Below are positions 34,527-46,166 of a DNA stretch of 64,000 nucleotides, in pieces (position 1 is the stretch's first letter; each line of letters opens with the position of its first letter). The position numbers and the translations under genes are program-made. Under the pieces are notes generated by a model that had not been told where the DNA came from, did no database searches, and saw nothing but the letters and a program-made list of their open reading frames with translations. This DNA is from Trichodelitschia bisporula (lineage: Eukaryota; Ascomycota; Dothideomycetes; Phaeotrichales; Phaeotrichaceae): assembly GCA_010356995.1 (NCBI GenBank), contig ML996689.1:1329228-1393227 (forward strand). The letters are read 5' to 3'.

Positions 34527-36248
34527 CTATCGCAACAGCCAGATCTGGCTGTGGGGCCCGGAAGCATCTCCAGTACGCCAGCATATCTCAATGTCTAGCT
34601 CGCGAGGGTGCTCTTTGCCCTTACTGTACTGCACAGTGCCTTCGAGCTTCGTCCCTTTCGTAACGGGGCTGCCGCGCCGCTTGCTCTGGTCCACTAGCAT
34701 TATGCACGACCGCCAGTGAGTCTCCTTCCCAGCCGGTCCAGTGGTGAATGCAATCCCCCGGTCTTCCTCCTTCCACGTCTCCGCTCTAGAGGTTGCAGGA
34801 AGTTGAGCAGTGCGCGACCGCTGGAAGAAAGTGTCGAACCAGATAGCCCAGCCATCCAACGAGTCGATGTCCCGGGATGTCTCCACTGAGAACGGTTTCA
34901 CGAAAGAAAGTTCGGCTGTAGTAATGGTATGGAGCGGTAAGTGGAGGAAGATGGTTGAGTCTGCTGCAAGGTTTTTGGACTCAGCTTGCCGCACGAGAAC
35001 ATCCTCGTAGATTTTCTCGGTCATGGCCTTCATGTCGAATCCGTACACATCGTACCAGAATTCGATGTTGTCCTGAATGTACTCTTCATCCGTCACAGGT
35101 GCAATGCGAAGAGTGCAGTCGGATGGTACCATCAACCCTTCCGGCGCAAGGTAGTGGTCTCTTGCCCAAATCACGGAGTCCAACATCGCCTCATACAGGA
35201 GACCGTAGCCCATCCATTCGGAAACAATGATGTCGACCTGCTTGACCGGGAGCGTGATTTCTTCGACCTTGCCGCGGATGCAGGTTATCGTGTCAGCCAG
35301 TCCATTGGCGACGACGTTGATGCGTGCTTTGCCTATAACGCCCGAGTTGTCAACTGCGAAGACTTTCGCCGCTCCAGCCCGAGCGCAGAACATGGACAGA
35401 ATCCCGGTGCCACAGCCAACATCAAGGACGGTCTTGCCCGCGAAAAGGTCCTTGTTGTCGTAGATGAAATCCCGGTAGGCGTCGGTCCGGACCGTGTCTT
35501 TGAGCATGATCTCGTGTATTTCTTTCGAATTTAGTCGATGTCAGAGTATTGGAGGCAAACTTACCATTGTAAGAATAGGAGTCGAAATAGCCTTGCTCGC
35601 GATCAGATTTCTCGGTTGACTTGTCTCCAGTCGCGGCATTTGAGTTCACTGACGCCCCGGCGTTTCCCTCGCGCTCACTCCACTGCTTCTCAAGGGTCTC
35701 TTCAACGCGTTGCCGATAACCGGAAAATTGCAGCTCTGAGGCTCGGAGCTTTTCTTCCAAGATGGCGACTTTGGCTGCGAGATCCTGATCCTTGCCGGAC
35801 GCCATCACGTTGGTGCTTCCAGATATTCCCTCCAAGAGGTCGTCCAGGGAAAACAACAGAGCATCGTCCTCGAGCACGGGTTGCAGATACTTGTCGTCCT
35901 CGAAAAGAGACTTCGATGAGACGTCGGGGCTTTTGTTCCCACACTTGACTTCGGAACGTATGTAGTTGACAAGTTTGATGCCCGAATAGAAATCGAGGTA
36001 TGAATTGGTTAGTGAGGTTTAAAGCAGAATGAAAGAGGCTAACCAAGTTGCTGTTTGAGAGCCCGAAAGTCGAAGTTGTACTTTTGTTTGCAGTAGTCAA
36101 TCATCGCCTCAGCATCCGGAAAGGTAGCCTCGTCGAAGAGGCTGACGAAGCGAACATCCTCCCGATCAGACTCAACGTCTTGCCAGTCATGATCTTCAGT
36201 CAAATCCAGGCGCTCGCTCCCCGAGGAGCTGCTAGAATCGCTGCTCAT
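34527..36248 (-). CDS. PRMT3: Protein arginine N-methyltransferase 3 (type I PRMT)
   Basis: Three exons on the minus strand: 36248-36044, about 35999-35565 and 35521-34527, giving 544 aa. It transfers methyl groups from S-adenosylmethionine to arginine; PRMT3 targets ribosomal protein uS5 (Rps2) in the cytosol. The catalytic core shows VLDVGCGTGILS (about 246-257), the double-E loop SEWMGYGLLYE (about 314-324) and the THW loop KETHW (about 479-483), so the enzyme looks active. DLDFYSGIKLVNYIRS and a coiled coil (about 118-160) precede it. The N-terminal finger region (VRFVSLFDEATF, DYCKQKYNF) lacks the expected Cys and His ligands. Intron 1 has a GT start but no AG before the conserved DFYSG segment, so its 3' boundary is an assumption. 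Confidence 0.92.
36000..36043 (-). other. Atypical PRMT3 intron without AG acceptor, ends form inverted repeat
   Basis: To join the two conserved PRMT3 exons in frame, about 44 nt must be removed. They start at GTTAGC and end near TTCAT or TTCATAC. The coding strand has no AG between the donor region and the conserved exon. ttggttag (36005-36012) and ctaaccaa (36039-36046) are perfect complements that could pair across the intron. A CTAAC branch-like element is part of that repeat. Confidence 0.55.
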
Positions 36249-37801
36249 CCTGATTTAGTGCGGGAATAAGCTTGGTGAAAAATTTTGTGCCTCGAAGCTG
36301 TATATATCGACCTGCAGATTCTGCGTTTGCATCTACAGTTTCTCTGAATGTGGCCCGCCTGTGGCACAGGGTGGGGCAAAGGTGTGGCTTGTCGGAAACA
36401 CAAGGAGACGAGGCCTGATCCCCGCATTACAAGCGGGTGGGCCCATCGCGACCGATTTGAGTTCAAGGGTCAACTTTACTTGTACCCGGTTACGAGGAAT
36501 TGGATTATTCGTGGATGGTGCTGATGATATCAACATCACTACCAGAGCTGACTTGCAGCTAGAGTAGTGTTTCCTGAGCTAACAGCAGGTTCCGCTTTCA
36601 AACTGACACCACGGTAAGGAAGAAAAGGGAGACCAATGGAGTCGATCTCGCGTTCGGCATGAATGGTTCGCCACTCAACGGCTTCTTAGCCTCGCTACAG
36701 GGGGTTCATCGAATAGCCGACGTACGGACAGGGTAACATCGTCCAGGCTCCGGCCAGAGAAAGACGATGGTTCACACCATTCTTTCAGACATTTGGACGT
36801 TGTGGGACGGAGGAATAAAGGCGATAGCATCGCGTCAAGTTGTTCATGCACGTCGAAACCCCCTGCAGCCCTGCCCATAACTGATTCGGTGAAGGCGTCG
36901 TCGAATTAAGCGCAGGCGTGATAGCTGCAGGCGCCCGCTGCGAGTACAGAAAACGAGTGTGTGCGAGCTCAAGGGGTGGCACTTGTCGCACTGCGCGAGC
37001 TGCGCGTTTCGACTGGAGGCATGTGGGAAGGCGGGGTTGGAGGAGGGGTTGTTTGGGTGGAGGGGAAGAGATCTTCTCTTTGTCTTTGTGAGGAACGCTT
37101 GCTGCCTTGGCCCAGTTATGAACTCGAGTTCGAGTAGCAAGCTTTGCCGAGGACATCGCGAATTGAACAAAGTGATCGGTCCATCCATCCTCCATCCAAT
37201 CCAGCCTCAATCCACTCTGGGGTTGGGTGGATTTTAAGAGCGGCAGGGCAATCAATTTGGGCTGGCTACCTGGCCAATAAATGGCGATCCAAGCCCAAAG
37301 CTCCCGCCACGCCCGCCTTTCCCATTTCTGCCAACCCCAGAGACGCGCCGCCTCTAAGATCGCCTACTGGTCCGCGCGGACAGAGCAACCCCCGCGTGCC
37401 CCCGGCCCATCAAGCCTCCTGAGTCTGAATCCCAGCTTGATAATAAATCTCCAGGAGCACATCCTGTGCAACACTCCAGAGAGGGCTGGGAGACTCGCGT
37501 CACTGTCAATCGTTTGAATTGCTCTTCCTTAAAGTCTTTCCTTACAACGTCGCACCCTGTGCATAACGTCTTTGAGGCTGCTGCCTCTGACGTCCCATTA
37601 ATCCACCTCCGACAGGCAACAACAACACCGAGGAAGTGTCGTCGACCGCACTCTCTTCCGCATTCTTCACCTAATTGTCGGACGCTTAATAGGCAGCAGA
37701 ACTTCAGCATCGACCAGCAACGGCGAATCTCGTATCCCGCATTCTTCGCATCCCTATTCATGACCTCTTAGACCTTCGAACGACCTTCTCTTTGCCTCAA
37801 A
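36249..37801. other. Divergent intergenic region, PRMT3 / TBC gene
   Basis: About 1.55 kb. Minus-strand open frames at 36785-37255 begin at non-ATG codons or lack domain matches. I cannot support a gene. The part near 37450-37800 is presumably the TBC gene promoter and leader. Confidence 0.45.
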
Positions 37802-40800
37802 ATGGAGGCGGTGACGGACGTCTCCCCCTTGGACACCGAGTGCGCGTCGACGCCCCGAAAGCATGCAGAGGGTGGACATCTCGCCACCGACTCCCTCGTC
37901 ACAATTAGCCTATCCGAGTCCGACAGTACGCGGCCGCAGACTCTGAGCGCCGATGGGGTCAAGTCCGAGCGGGCCACCACAAGCTCAGAGGCGCAGTCGA
38001 TGGACGATGCGTCAAAGACGGACTCTTTCGAGTTTCCCGACAGTTCCTCTCCGAATGAGGATGATGCGGAGGATACCTCGAACGAGAGCCAGGGACAGGC
38101 TGCCGATTCCCCTGCGTCCCTCAGCGGACGGAGTCGGAGCGGAAGCACCGATTCAAATCACAGCATTCAGGTGGATTGGGAGAAGCTGGATAAGACAGAG
38201 CAGCGGGAGGATGCAGGTTCTGAATCTGATGAGGTATGCGCAGCTATTCAGCCTCGTCAATGTTTTGCTGACTCTCGCAGCAAACCACTCTCCTCCTGGC
38301 TCGTTTGGAGCAGGAAAACAACGCCATTGCCACGGATCCCAAATCCGCCCTGAAATCCCGACTCCGTACCCAATCCCGCCCGCCTTCCATCCAACAGCTA
38401 AGGAAGCTTGTACAGGAGCAAGGGGCGCGGTCGGTTCGCTTCTCCATGCTCCCAGCGGCGGCACCGATGACCGAACTTGACTTCTGGGCTGCCCTGGTGC
38501 GCGATTACTCGCAAACTGCCCAGCGACTCCCAACCGTCACGTCCACCAAGATTCGGGGCGGCATACCTGCTCCTTTGCGTGGAGTTGTATGGGTGAGCAT
38601 GGCTGGAGCTCGTGATCGCTTTATCGAGGAGCAGTACGAAAAGCTGTGTGGAGAGTCTAGCCCGTACGAAAACATCATCAACAAGGATATTGGGAGAAGT
38701 TTTCCGGGTGTTGAGATGTTTAGAGATCCGGCCGGGGAAGGACAAAAGATGCTGGGACGTGTTTTGAAGTGTTACAGCCTGTACGACGACAAGATTGGCT
38801 ATTGTCAAGGCCTGGGGTTCCTCGTAGGACCGCTCTTGATGAACATGGGAGAGAAGCAGGCTTTTTGCGTACTTGTTCGGTATGAAGCTGTTCTCTAGCT
38901 AAAGATTATCTGCTAACCTTTGCAGGCTGATGGAAGACTACGACTTGAGGTCATGCTTCCTTCCCGACCTTTCAGGCTTGCATCTCCGGATCTATCAGTT
39001 TCAGAAGCTTCTTCACCAACATGTTCCCAAACTCGCCGCTCATCTGGATTCGCTCGGGGTCGAGGGCGCCTATCTTTCGCAATGGTTCTTGTCATTCTTC
39101 GCGGTCACCTGTCCGCTGCCTATGCTATTCCGCATTTACGACGTCATTTTCGCCGAAGGGGCTTCGGAAACGATCATGCGTGTGGCGCTATCTATCATGA
39201 AACGCAACGAAAAGAAGCTCATCGGATTTACCGAGTTCGAGGATGCTATGCAGCTTCTGCTTTCCCGTGCGTTGTGGGATCCATACGGACTCAATGCGAC
39301 GTCTGCAGACGAATTCGTCGACGACTTCTGCGGGTTCACTAGTGTGGTCACAAGGGACAGTCTCCAAGCGCTGGAGGCTAGCTTCCGTGAGGTCCAGACC
39401 GGTGATTCTCCCGGAGGGCGCATGAGCTTTTTCCCCGACGTTCAGTCAGCGGCATCTAGGTTTCTGGGGCGGCTTTGGATATCATCTCACACGCCTTCCA
39501 AATCGACAACGGCATCTTTGACCCCAGCTCTGGTTGCGCCACCGAGGCCGGACAGCGTGCTGCTCCGTACCCCTTCGAAACAGAGTCTCGCCACGTTGAA
39601 CTCAATCAATTCAATAGAAGGGACTTCCGACGGATCTGGTAGCACTCTCAGCACGGCTGTCACCGAGGCTTCCATTATGTCCAGGGAGTCTTGTGCGGAT
39701 CTCGCCTCGCTGAAGTCAATCAAATCTCCGACGGATCCTAGCCGGTTAACAACTTCCAGCAGAGACAAGGGGCTCCACGGCCAGATTGAAGATCTCTTGA
39801 CCGCCTTGAGTGAGACGCAGCGCGAGCATGCTGTTTCCGCGGCGCAGTTGGAGCGAGAGCGTGAGGAACGTGCGGAAGATCGGCTGCTTATCCGATCGCT
39901 CATGCAGCAGCTGAAGAAGGAAGTGGCGTTGAGACCTGCGAAATTCACTCATAAGCGAGCCACTTCTGAACTTCCCATTCCTCGAGATGGACAGAATTCA
40001 TCAACCCGCTATGTGTCTGAATCTGCTCAATCCTTGATCGAAGCGGTGGATTCTCGGTTTTCTGCGAAGCATACGGATAGACAGTCCTCGCTTTACGAGA
40101 CGAAGGCGCAGCTTCGGATGTCGGTGGATGCCTTGAAGGAGCAGCTGCGCAACGAGGCATCGAAGAACCGGGAGCTGACCCGCCAGTTGTCTGAGAAGGA
40201 CCTAGAAGCAGACGGCATTCGGGACGAACTTCAAAAGGCTCGCGCTCGGATAAAGGATGGATACGTCGAGAAACAGCGGCTGGAACAGACCGTTCTCGAC
40301 CTGCGTCAGGTTACACGGCAAAACAGTGGGCTCAGCCGATCCCCATCTCGGTCAGGCTCGGATATCTCCCTACCGGACAGCGCCTTTACACCAAGCCGGT
40401 CGGACACCCTTGAGACGGACGCCTCAAGCACCACTGGCCTGCGAGAGTTCAAGCTGATCAGCGCGATCCGGCCTAAACGTGCTACGCAAGTTTTCAACAA
40501 GCGCACTTCCAGTCTCGTCACGCAGCCCGTCCTGTCAACTGAAAAGAACGCACCACCTTCTGAAGAATCGTTGCTGCTTGAGCTGGTCAACGCTAAGACA
40601 GCAGAGGCTGTTGCTCGCCAGGAACTCGAGGAGCTCAGGGCCCGCTTCGAGGCACTGCGCAAGATGCTTAATATTACGAGCCCATTACCATCCCCCTTGG
40701 CCACCGACGAACCCATCAACTACACCAAAACTCCTATCACTAAGACACCCGAAAGTACGAAGACTGCAACACCCAGCAGTGGCGGCTGGGGCCCACCGAG

Positions 40801-40876
40801 CGGCTTCTTCGGCTGGGGCAAGCGCAGTGCCAGCACTGCCAATGTCCCGACCATCACTGCGGAACACAGCAAGTGA
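37802..40876 (+). CDS. TBC-domain Rab GTPase-activating protein (Gyp5-like)
   Basis: Exons 37802-38233, 38281-38879 and 38926-40876 give 993 aa. The acidic, Ser-rich N-terminus is disordered. The TBC domain (about 230-455) starts with IRGGIPAPLRGVVWV. It has the catalytic arginine finger in NKDIGRSFPG (about residue 280) and the glutamine finger in GYCQGLGFLVGPLL (about 318), so it should stimulate Rab GTP hydrolysis. It continues through FLPDLSGLHLRIYQFQ, LAAHLDSLGVEGAYLSQWFL and LPMLFRIYDVIFAEG. Long coiled coils follow (about 600-660 and 740-810). The tail is Pro/Gly-rich (SGGWGPPSGFFGWGKR). This layout resembles yeast Gyp5/Gyl1, which act on Ypt1 and Sec4 in ER-to-Golgi and exocytic traffic. 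The exact Rab is unproven. Confidence 0.93.
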
Positions 40877-41529
40877 GGGAAACTCTGTACTGATATGAAC
40901 CTGGACATATCGCGCATCGGGCATTTGTTGGTTATAGACGTGGGCGTCATGATCCCGTCCACTGTTTGTACATTTCGAGTTATCAGAGCGATCTTTGTCC
41001 AGCGGTTACTGTCTTCGTTAATACCCCTGAGCTGGTGTTCCATCTGTACGTTTATTGGGAAAGTTTGATGGGAGGTCATTGGCGGTATCTCGCCCCCCTC
41101 TTCTAGATATTGTGTTAGTACCTAGTCAACTGTGACTCGGGCTTCAATAGGCCTCCATGGAATCAAATCCATTATCCCATCACATCGAGCAAAGTCTGAA
41201 TTTTATGTGACGTGACGTCTGGAATGTATGTGATAAGTACACGAGATGATTCTGGACCAATCAAATGCTTTCCCCTGGGTACAAACTAAACCTCAGATGC
41301 GTCGGGCCTTAAGAGGAGAGGTTGAGATGCGTCAAGATTCTGTGACCTTAATCTAGTGCCAAGCCCTTAGCGGGGCAAACGTGACCACGTAGACCTCTCG
41401 CGACACCGTGGAAACCTGGACGCGTAACCAAATTGTCGGGCCTTATCGCGAAACTGACCCGAAGTCTGAATATCTCCGTAACAACTTCCATATCTCATTA
41501 TTTTGAGCTGGAGGCTGCCAGCTCACGAA
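40877..41529. other. Intergenic region between TBC gene and the gene at 41530
   Basis: About 650 nt, probably the TBC gene 3' UTR and the promoter of the next gene. It contains a tgacgtgacgtc element at 41208-41219. No gene is seen. Confidence 0.5.
41208..41219 (+). promoter_or_regulatory. ATF/CREB-like double half-site
   Basis: The sequence tgacgtgacgtc combines two TGACGT-type half-sites and lies about 310 nt upstream of the start codon at 41530. bZIP factors of the Atf1/CREB group bind such elements in fungi. Function here is only suggested by sequence and position. Confidence 0.3.
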
Positions 41530-43310
41530 ATGTCTTCTAATTCCCCGTCCTCCTTCGAGGGCTTTCCTCCCGAACCAGATCAGCGGCCGGTGAAGCAGCT
41601 TCCTTACCAGCTCCGACACAACATAGCCGTCTTCTTTGAAGAGCATCAGTGTATGTCCATACTTCCTGCTCGGAGCATAGCTGATGCATCTAGATCTGGA
41701 GGGTTTCGCCTTCCTACGGGAGATCACCTCAAGCGGTACCTCTTCGACCAACTCCGCAGGCCCGCTCACTGGCTTCAAGCCGCTACCGCAACATCTCGCT
41801 TGCGCCGCGACTATCGCCCTACACCCTCAGTTCTCAACCCGTGCGAAGACAGAAGAGGACAGACAGGCGGCATTTGAGGCGCTTCGGTTCCTAGACGCCG
41901 TCCTTCGGGTCGTTGGGCCTATCGGCGCTGATTTCGGAGAGGCGTTTATGTTCCAAGATGCCAACCATCGCCGGCACTTGAAGCGGAGGGCCACTAGCGA
42001 TGAAGAGTACGACTCGGATAGACTGAATACGCCATTTGCGCACGAGAAAAGCCTGTTCAATCAAGTGGAGGACTTCTGGAGCGTCGTTGGGTGGGCATTC
42101 AATTGTTCTGTCGCGCATAAAGGCCGTTGGGCCGTCTGGCAACCATGGCTCGCGTTCATGGTCGATTTACTGGATGAGGACCTGAGGAGCCGCGTGCTAT
42201 TTTTCGCTGCGACGGGCGAAGTCCAGGTTGTGCAGAAAAGTTTGCTAGCGATTTACGTCAATAAGCAGGGATGGACCGGTCGCCGGAATATCATGAACGC
42301 CATTCTTGCGGACGGAACGCAGACTTCGCTGAATATGTTTGGAGAGGTTTGGAAGGACGAGACGAAAGGGCGCAAAGAAACCAAAGTCGAGCCAGCCAAA
42401 AAACTCGACATCATGGATGATAAGTGGGGAGATTACGCCGCCGCCGAATACGAAAAGGACGACGTAGAAGATGAGCCGACAGAAGATGACAAGGACACCG
42501 AGCTAGAGGTGGATATGAGCTGCAGCGTTCAGCGGTTAGGCGGCCAGGACTCCGTGGAGCTGCGGGAGCATTTCATACGCCTAGTAAGAATGTCTTGAGA
42601 TACCAGGTTCTAGCTAATATGTACTCCAGCTGTTCGCGTTGTGTGCTAATGCCCCCCCAGGAGAATTCATGGCTCTGGACCAGCTATGCGACCTCTGTAC
42701 GGAGTCTTTGCCCAAGCTACCCATAGGCACATACTCCTCCTTCCTTGCGAGATTGGAATTGCCACCTCATGCGGAAGCAGCTTTGCTGCTTAATATTATA
42801 TTTTCCTTCCTCCCGAATCGCCCTGCGAACGTCGACCTCTTCAGCATCACGCAGCCCATCCTGGTCGCTCGATATTTTCCATACCCTGCGAACAGTTCAG
42901 AAACCATCGACCAAGCCAAAATGAGCCTGGCCACTGAGGCACTGCTGCTGAACTTGATAAACCAGAAGATGCTGGATCCTGACGAGAAGCTGATCTCGTC
43001 CATCAAGAAGGGTGTTGACAAGAGACGTGAGAAGGCCAAGCGCGATACCAGACGCAGGGATAAGAGCAAGGTCGCTGAGCAAGCTGCTGCTAAACTGCAG
43101 CTCGAACTGAGCGCGGAGCGGATCCAGACGATCATTGGTTTACTCCAATTAGGCGAGTCCATGTTGTCCTTGTAATGTAACCGGAAAGACGGACTGAATG
43201 CTAACGTATGCACAGAATCTGGAACCGCGGATGATTTTCCGCATGAGCCCTCGTCCGAATTATCTTCTCTCGGGAATTCGTCTGGTGACGAGACCATCAT
43301 CGACTGGTAA
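41530..43310 (+). CDS. Uncharacterised fungal protein with acidic middle and basic coiled C-terminal region
   Basis: Exons 41530-41650, 41694-42583, 42630-43152 and 43216-43310 give 542 aa. The N-terminal half is helical and well structured in appearance (LPYQLRHNIAVFFEEHQYLE, FLDAVLRVVGPIGADFGEAF, WSVVGWAFNCSVAHKGRWAV). An acidic linker (about 265-320) follows, then a second helical half (LCDLCTESLPKLP, LPPHAEAALLLNIIFSFLPN). The C-terminal part is very basic (KKGVDKRREKAKRDTRRRDK) and ends in an acidic tail (GDETIIDW). No family I can name and no catalytic motif is visible. Intron 3 is a GC-AG intron (TTAG/GCGAGT). Both nearby GT donors lead straight to a stop after splicing. The gene converges with the gamma-glutamyltranspeptidase gene, with 88 nt between stop codons. 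Confidence 0.75.
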
Positions 43311-43398
43311 GTTTCTTACAGGTTATCCAAAGCCTTGCTGACGCAATACAGAAAGGAGCATCGATACCAAACCATGTTTCCAGAAACCAAGATCTGCC

Positions 43399-45548
43399 CT
43401 ACGCCGGATGTGCCGCCCCATCTCCCCGAGGATCGCTTCCCGCACTGTACACAATCTGCCCATCGTCGTGATGGACTCGGATCACCTGACCACGACCGAA
43501 TAACCCTCGGGCATGGCCCTTGACGACCTGCACCTCATGCCCCATTTCCCTCAACTGCTCCACCACCTCCTCCGAAATCCCCTCCTCCAGATTCACCATC
43601 CGGCTAAACACCTTCCCGTCATTCGGCATCCCGGCGCCTACGCAAAAACGCGGCGCATCTAATGCCGCCTGCGGTGAATGTCCAAAAGCTAGCATGTTCA
43701 ACAACACTTGCACGTGGCCCTGCGGCTGCATGAAGCCCCCCATGACGCCGTACACGCTGTGCAGGCTCTTGTCTTTGGGATTAGTAATGAGCGCTGGGAT
43801 GATGGTGTGATACGGTCGCTTGCCGGGCGCATAGACGTTGGGATGGTCGGCACTGAGCGAGAAATTGGCGCCCCGGTTTTGCAGCGTGAACCCGCAGCCA
43901 GCGGGGATGATGGCCGTGCCGAAACCGCCGTAGTTGCTGTTTATGAAACTGATCCCGTTGCCCCACCGGTCCGTCACGGCGAAGTACACAGTGTCGCAGT
44001 GGTTGTGTGCCGGCGAGCCGTGGTCTAGGATATCGGATGCTTTGTGTGGGTCGAAGAGCTTTGCGCGCTCGGCGAGGTATTCGCGAGAGAGGAGTTCTTT
44101 GGTGGGCACTTTGACGACGTTTGGGTCTGTCACCCACCAGCTTGCGTCGGCGAAGGCGATGCGCAGGACTTCGATCACGGCGTGGAGATGTCTTATCTGT
44201 CCGTTAGCCCAGCTTCCATAGTCCCACAAATCCGTACTCACTCGGCGCTGTTATGTTCCTCCGGCTTCCACTTCCGCACCTTCCCCGTCCTTTCCAACTC
44301 CTCCAACAACCCCAGCGCCATAAGCGCCACAATCCCCTGCCCGTTCGGCGGATGCTCCCACACATCCACGCCGCCATGCTCAGCATTAACCCCCTGCCCC
44401 TTAAAGTTCAGCGTAATCGCCTCAACGCCCTCACTCCCCGTCTCGCCATGCTTCCGCAAATCATCCAGCGTCAAATGGCCCCCCAGATCCGCGACTACCT
44501 TGACAATAGCCTCCGCAACGGCGCCCTCGTAAAACCCCTTCCGCCCCCGCTCCCCAAGCGCACGGAACGTCGCCGCCATAGCCGGGTTCTTCATCACCTC
44601 ACCCGCGCGCGGCGCGCGACACCCATCCGGCGCCGCGGGGTCGGACTTCAGGATTTCGGCGTAGTTAGACGAGGCGGCCTTGATTTCCGCCTCTGAATCT
44701 TTCCACTGCTCTCGTTAACCCCTTTCCCACAAGCTTAACCTGGGAGGGGGACGCACAAACCGCGCCGCCAACTCATGCACCGCAAACCCCTCCTCCGCCA
44801 TCTCGACCGCCGGCGCCAGCACTTCACTTAAACTGACTTTCCCCACGCCAAACCGCTCCACAACATCGACCCACCCCGCCGCCGCCCCGGGCACAGTAAC
44901 CGCATGCACGCTCGTCATGGGTATAGCGCCCACCTCCCCCTCTCTCAAGCCCAACTCCCGCCTAACCTGCTCTAAGCTCGTACCCCCCCCCGCGCGCCCC
45001 GATCCGTTGAGCGCGTGCACGGTGCGATCTGAAGCGCGGTAGAACAGGCAGAACATGTCGCCGCCGATACCCGTGCTGCTGGGCTCGGTGACATTAAGGG
45101 CTGCAGCAACTGCCACGGCCGCATCCTGCTATGTTAGCTAGGCCGGTTAAGCCGGTGGGGCAATTACCGCGGCGTTGCCCCCCTGGGCGAGGATCTTGAG
45201 CCCTGCCTGGCTGGCCAGCGGTTGCGTAGACGTTACGATCCCGTGCGTGCTGTGGACTGTGCTGCGGCGGGAGGGGAAGGACATGAAGGGGGTGGGCGGG
45301 GAAGTGTGGACTGCGGCGGCGGTGAGGACGGAGGGGGGGGGTGGGGAAGAGGCGGCGGGGAGGGACGGTACGGCCGTGGGTGAGGCTACAGCCGTGGGTG
45401 AGGTGGGTTCTGCGCCATTGGGTTTGCTTGTGGAGGGTTCGGCGCCATTGGAGTGTTCTGGCTTGTCCGCTTTGGACTCACGCCGGCCGGATAGGGCGGA
45501 GGACGTCCGGCGGTGGAGGCCGCGGAGGTAGGACTTGAGGGCGGCCAT
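43399..45548 (-). CDS. Gamma-glutamyltranspeptidase-family protein (Ntn hydrolase)
   Basis: Four exons on the minus strand: 45548-45168, 45125-44757, 44705-44242 and 44191-43399, giving 668 aa. After a Ser/Pro-rich N-terminus of about 90 residues, the fold begins with [19 protein letters not shown] and [33 protein letters not shown] and NGSGRAGG follow. The predicted autocleavage site and nucleophile is the Thr in [19 protein letters not shown] (about Thr472), followed by [11 protein letters not shown]. The C-terminus carries [19 protein letters not shown] and DAPRF. The family cleaves gamma-glutamyl bonds such as those of glutathione. The SNYGGFG variant resembles YwrD/cephalosporin-acylase-like members more than classical GGT. 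No signal peptide is visible, so the protein may be cytosolic. Its substrate is uncertain. Confidence 0.92.
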
Positions 45549-46166
45549 CGTGAGTCAATTGAGGAGTTAGGGGATGGGCTAAAGCTGTAAGACGGGACTA
45601 ATGGGAGCTTATATAGGCGGCTGATCTGACGGGAGCTGCAGGCGGGATACAGTATGCGGGGAGCTGCAGGCGTGCGGGTCCGAGGGTTCTTGCGTCTTCA
45701 CCGCCGGACCCGGGGGCTAGATCTCAATAAATATGTGTCCCGGCAAAGGTCAATTGCGAACTGTGCGGGGGGCGACAATTGAGGCGATCTGCAGAGTGGG
45801 ATACCTTGGTCACGCTCCCGGGACCATGTGGGTTGGGGGGCGGCATTGAGGTGCGGGATGAAGACGCGATCTTATTCCCGTCGCCGCTTGGGTGGTAGAG
45901 ATGCCGGACTCTGGAGATAGGCCCGGCGGGCCATAATTTAGACTATCCGCAGAACTAGCCGTGAAGCTTGAGCTTGCAAGTGGCGATCCACTCGGGTCAC
46001 GTAGAGATGTTTACAAACCTCAATTGCTCGTCGTCGGAGCTCGAGGCAACTCGATTCATCCCGAGCTCGGGGCGCCCTTGAAGCTCCGACGTCACTCCGC
46101 CAAGCCCGTGTTCCGATTCGATGAAAATTTCTGGGGGAGTGACGAGAGCTGAACTCTGCTGAAGCC
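45549..46166. other. Divergent intergenic region, GGT-like gene / MRF1
   Basis: About 620 nt between two divergent start codons. No gene is recognised. The region is presumably a shared promoter. Confidence 0.5.

Noticed and set aside
36785-37255. 156-codon minus-strand frame upstream of the TBC gene
   Set aside because: Begins at TTG, contains no domain, and an overlapping second frame on the same strand looks equally good.
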